From Tsuneonella deserti (GTDB taxonomy: Bacteria > Pseudomonadota > Alphaproteobacteria > Sphingomonadales > Sphingomonadaceae): a stretch of 64,000 bases of DNA. The notes under the pieces were generated by a model, which searched no databases, was not told where the DNA came from, and saw nothing but the letters and a program-made list of their open reading frames with translations. The stretch spans positions 1,065,001 to 1,129,000 of the forward strand of contig NZ_BMKL01000001.1 of NCBI RefSeq assembly GCF_014644315.1, given 5' to 3'. Position 1 is the stretch's first letter. Every line of letters starts with the position of its first letter. The translations under genes and the position numbers were made by a program. This document shows, piece after piece, positions 61,690-64,000 of the stretch.

Positions 61690-63129
61690 TTATTCGTCAT
61701 ACTGCAAGCCGCCTGGGTTGTCCCGAGCGCCAGCGTCCGGATCGATCCCGAGATCCGTCAGTCGTTTGCGCAGCGTGTTGCGATTGATGCCAAGCAGGCG
61801 AGCCGCCCGAAGCTGATTTCCGCGGGTGCGGGAAAGTGCGTATTCGAAGAGCGGGCGCTCCAACTGGGCGATCGCGGAGTCGTAAATTTCCCCTTCCGTA
61901 GGCCGAGAATCGCGCAGCCACGCGGTCAAAGCTTTCGCGAAGCCAGCTGGGGCTTCTTCAACGGTCGCCCTGGTGCGCTGGCCGAGAATGGTTTCAACCG
62001 CCTCCGCATCGATGATGTCCTGCCGCGCGAGCAGGGCGAGGCGATACACCGCATTGCGAAGCTCGCGGACGTTGCCTGGCCACGACCAAGCCTCAAGCGC
62101 GGTCAAGGCGGCGGCATCGATTTGACGCCGCGGCAGGCCATCGGAGATAGCTTGCGCCAGAAAATGACGGACGAGCGGAGCGATGTCGTCGCGCCGTTCG
62201 CGAAGCGGCGGCAGTTCGATCGGGACCACGGCGAGCCGGTAATACAGATCCTCGCGGAAGGTGCCGGCTGCGATCATCGGCGCGAGATCGCGGTTGGTCG
62301 CCGCAAGGATGCGCACGTCCACGCCGATTTCCTGACGTCCCCCGACACGCCTGATGCGGCCCGACTGAAGCGCCCTCAGGAGCCGCGTCTGCGCTTCCGC
62401 GGGCATGTCGCCGATCTCGTCAAGGAACAGCGTGCCGCCGTTCGCCTGCTCGAACTTGCCGATCACCTGGCTGGTTGCCCCGGTGAAGGCACCCTTCTCG
62501 TGCCCGAAAAGCTCGCTCTCGAGAAGATCGCGAGGAATGGCAGCTGCATTGACGGCGACAAAGGGGCCCGAGCGGCGTGAACCGAGCTGGTGGATCGCCT
62601 CGGCCACGAGCTCCTTGCCGGTGCCGGACTCGCCGAGGATGAGCACCGTCAGGTCGTTGTGAAGCACCCGGGTGATCATCCGATAGACGCCCTGCATTGC
62701 CTGGCTGCGGCCCACGAGCGGCAGGGCTTCGGAAGTTTCCTCCAGTCCGGTTGCCGGTCGGTCTCCCTCGCGCGATGCCGCTTTGACCGTCACCCGGACC
62801 AGCTCTTCGAGGTCGAATGGCTTCGGAAAGTACTCGAACGCCTGGATCTCGGTTGCCCGGACAGCCGTGTCGAGCGTGTTCTGCGCAGACAACACGATGA
62901 CCGGGAGGCCAGGATTTCGCTCCCGCACGCTGGACAAGGTTGAAAGTCCATCCCCGTCGGCGAGCATTACATCCGTCAGCATCGCTGCATACTTGTTCTC
63001 CTCAAGCGCGCGATCGCGGCCCGCGATCGAATCGACGCGGTCGACGAGGAGACCTTCCTCCTCCAGCGCCCGGGTTATCACCGTGGCAATTGCCCGGTCG
63101 TCCTCCACAAGCAGGATGCGGCGCGGCAA
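61690..63129 (-). CDS. ntrC: nitrogen regulation protein NtrC (NRI)
   Basis: 479 aa from TTG 63129 (AGGGGA about 7 nt upstream). Receiver: ILLVEDDRAIA, Asp in MLTDVMLADGDG, Lys in YFPKPFDLEEL. AAA+ sigma-54 activator domain: Walker A ILGESGTGKELVA, intact loop HEKGAFTGATSQ, Walker B LFLDEIGDMP, arginine RILAATNRDL. Fis HTH NQLRAARLLGINRNTLRKRL. In contrast to NtrX, the GAFTGA is complete, so NtrC can drive sigma-54 promoters of nitrogen assimilation genes. Earlier in-frame starts reach into ntrB. Confidence 0.96.
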   Translation of the reverse strand: MPRRILLVEDDRAIATVITRALEEEGLLVDRVDSIAGRDRALEENKYAAMLTDVMLADGDGLSTLSSVRERNPGLPVIVLSAQNTLDTAVRATEIQAFEYFPKPFDLEELVRVTVKAASREGDRPATGLEETSEALPLVGRSQAMQGVYRMITRVLHNDLTVLILGESGTGKELVAEAIHQLGSRRSGPFVAVNAAAIPRDLLESELFGHEKGAFTGATSQVIGKFEQANGGTLFLDEIGDMPAEAQTRLLRALQSGRIRRVGGRQEIGVDVRILAATNRDLAPMIAAGTFREDLYYRLAVVPIELPPLRERRDDIAPLVRHFLAQAISDGLPRRQIDAAALTALEAWSWPGNVRELRNAVYRLALLARQDIIDAEAVETILGQRTRATVEEAPAGFAKALTAWLRDSRPTEGEIYDSAIAQLERPLFEYALSRTRGNQLRAARLLGINRNTLRKRLTDLGIDPDAGARDNPGGLQYDE

Positions 63130-63139
63130 GATCGTTCCC

Positions 63140-64000
63140 CTATGTGCTTTGCGGAAGATGGACGCGGAAGTGAGTAAGGCCCTGTTTCTCGTCGCGTTCG
63201 TAGGAAATGCGCCCGCCCATGTCGCGCACGAGCCGTTGGACCAAGGCAAGGCCGAGACCCTGTCCACCCTTCTTGGTGCTGACGAAGGGTTCGAAGATGT
63301 TCTCACGCAACGCCGCATCGATCCCTGGTCCGGTGTCGGTGATCGTCAATTCTATCGGCAGCCGAACCGCGTTGAGAATGACTCCGCTGACATAGCGGGT
63401 GCGAACCTTGATCTGGCCCCCGCCCGCTTGTTCTAGCGCATCGCGCGCGTTGGCGAGCAGATTGATGACGACCTGCTCCAGAGCGCCCCGATTGGCGAGC
63501 GCAGGCGGTATGGAGGGATCGAATTCCTCGATGAGTTCGATGTCACGCAGCCCGCCTGCACGGATCGTACCGATCGCCCTGCGCACTGCTTTATGGGGGT
63601 TGATCGAATCGTTGGGCTCCACGGTGCGCGTCCCGATGCGCTGCATTCGATCGAGCAGTGACGCCACGCGGGAAACCTCGGTTTCGATAAGATCGGCGAG
63701 CTGGCGGTCTTCCGGCTCCAGCTTGCGCGCAATGAGCTGGCCGGCTCCGCGAATCGCGGCCAACGGATTCTTGATTTCGTGCGCGAGGACAGCCGGCGCG
63801 CTGATCCCGGCGGCGCTGCGGTCGGTTTCACCAGCCGTTTCCTGCCCGGCATCCGACAGCGTTACTACGCGCCAACCCGGGTGACTGGCGAGGGGTGAGA
63901 TCGTGAGATTGATGCGACCCTCCACTCCGCCCGTGCGGACGCGCACCCAACGGGCGACCAGCGGGGCATCCTGGTTTTGCGCGCGATCCGTGACGCGCGG
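63140..64000 (-). CDS. ntrB: nitrogen regulation kinase NtrB (NRII), C-terminal part (cut by window edge)
   Basis: The frame is open from the edge to 63140, so the 5' end (PAS part) lies outside. The visible portion has the end of the PAS domain (ISPLASHPGWRVVTLSDAGQE), the phosphoacceptor VLAHEIKNPLAAIRGAGQLI, the N-box INLLANARDALEQA, G1 DTGPGID and G2 GGQGLGLALVQRL. It phosphorylates NtrC under nitrogen limitation. The stop is 10 nt upstream of the ntrC start. The usual dus gene before ntrB is not visible here. Confidence 0.94.
   Translation of the reverse strand, partial: PRVTDRAQNQDAPLVARWVRVRTGGVEGRINLTISPLASHPGWRVVTLSDAGQETAGETDRSAAGISAPAVLAHEIKNPLAAIRGAGQLIARKLEPEDRQLADLIETEVSRVASLLDRMQRIGTRTVEPNDSINPHKAVRRAIGTIRAGGLRDIELIEEFDPSIPPALANRGALEQVVINLLANARDALEQAGGGQIKVRTRYVSGVILNAVRLPIELTITDTGPGIDAALRENIFEPFVSTKKGGQGLGLALVQRLVRDMGGRISYERDEKQGLTHFRVHLPQST

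Overview
The window is a dense, high-GC chromosomal segment of an alphaproteobacterium, most likely order Sphingomonadales (Erythrobacteraceae/Sphingomonadaceae-like). The pointers are the gene order ntrB-ntrC-ntrY-ntrX-hfq-hflX, yqeY-dnaG-rpoD divergent from carA, a Coq4-type quinone protein, a DUF4170 protein, an HWE-family histidine kinase, and an Hfq built from two Sm domains. I saw no prophage, insertion sequence, CRISPR array or rRNA operon. The content is core chromosome with a few accessory insertions. Both edges cut genes: leuA at the left and ntrB at the right.

Layout. 1-4.6 kb: branched-chain amino acid block on the minus strand (ilvB-ilvN-ilvC, a YceI/I78 inhibitor fusion, 5' end of leuA), preceded by a leader containing an intrinsic terminator. 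4.7-12.8 kb: miaA and serB (divergent, overlapping starts), coq4, purL, a YbjN protein, xseB-ispA-coaD and a periplasmic cyclophilin. 12.8-19.3 kb: queA and tgt (queuosine), separated by a dioxygenase, a two-gene ABC-2 exporter and a DUF481 outer-membrane protein, then an SDR. 19.3-24 kb: a 56-aa protein, rpsD, chorismate mutase, trmJ, nrdR, a small membrane protein, glyA and rpiB. 24-31 kb: single-domain response regulator with an HWE kinase, then rpoD-dnaG-lipoprotein-yqeY. 31-37.5 kb: carA, a low-GC DUF6680-like gene, carB, greA and two small genes. 37.5-39.5 kb: a four-gene operon of small membrane proteins (YqjD/YqjE-like). 39.6-47.1 kb: eno, an M13 peptidase, a kinase-like protein with a lipocalin-like partner, an aldo/keto reductase, ribH and tRNA-Ser(UGA). 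47.2-56 kb: an envelope and replication run (MltB-like lytic transglycosylase, RlpA-like SPOR lipoprotein, dacC, tmk, holB, metG, tatD, MBL hydrolase, 56-aa membrane protein, 18-codon ORF, mazG). 56-64 kb: hflX, tandem hfq, ntrX, ntrY, ntrC, ntrB on the minus strand.

How the genes work together. Many neighbours overlap by 1-8 nt (ATGA, GTGA, TGATG), so translational coupling is widespread. The right end is a nitrogen-signalling and post-transcriptional module: two sensor-regulator pairs upstream of an Hfq and a ribosome-associated GTPase. The most unusual items are the tandem-domain Hfq with unequal rim patches, a probable CTG start for hflX overlapping the hfq stop, a foreign-looking gene set inside the carAB operon with both junctions translationally coupled, an RlpA-like protein that has lost its catalytic Asp, the YceI-I78 fusion, and a chain of 4-nt overlaps through an AT-rich 18-codon ORF ahead of mazG. 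All functional calls come from reading motifs; no database search was run.
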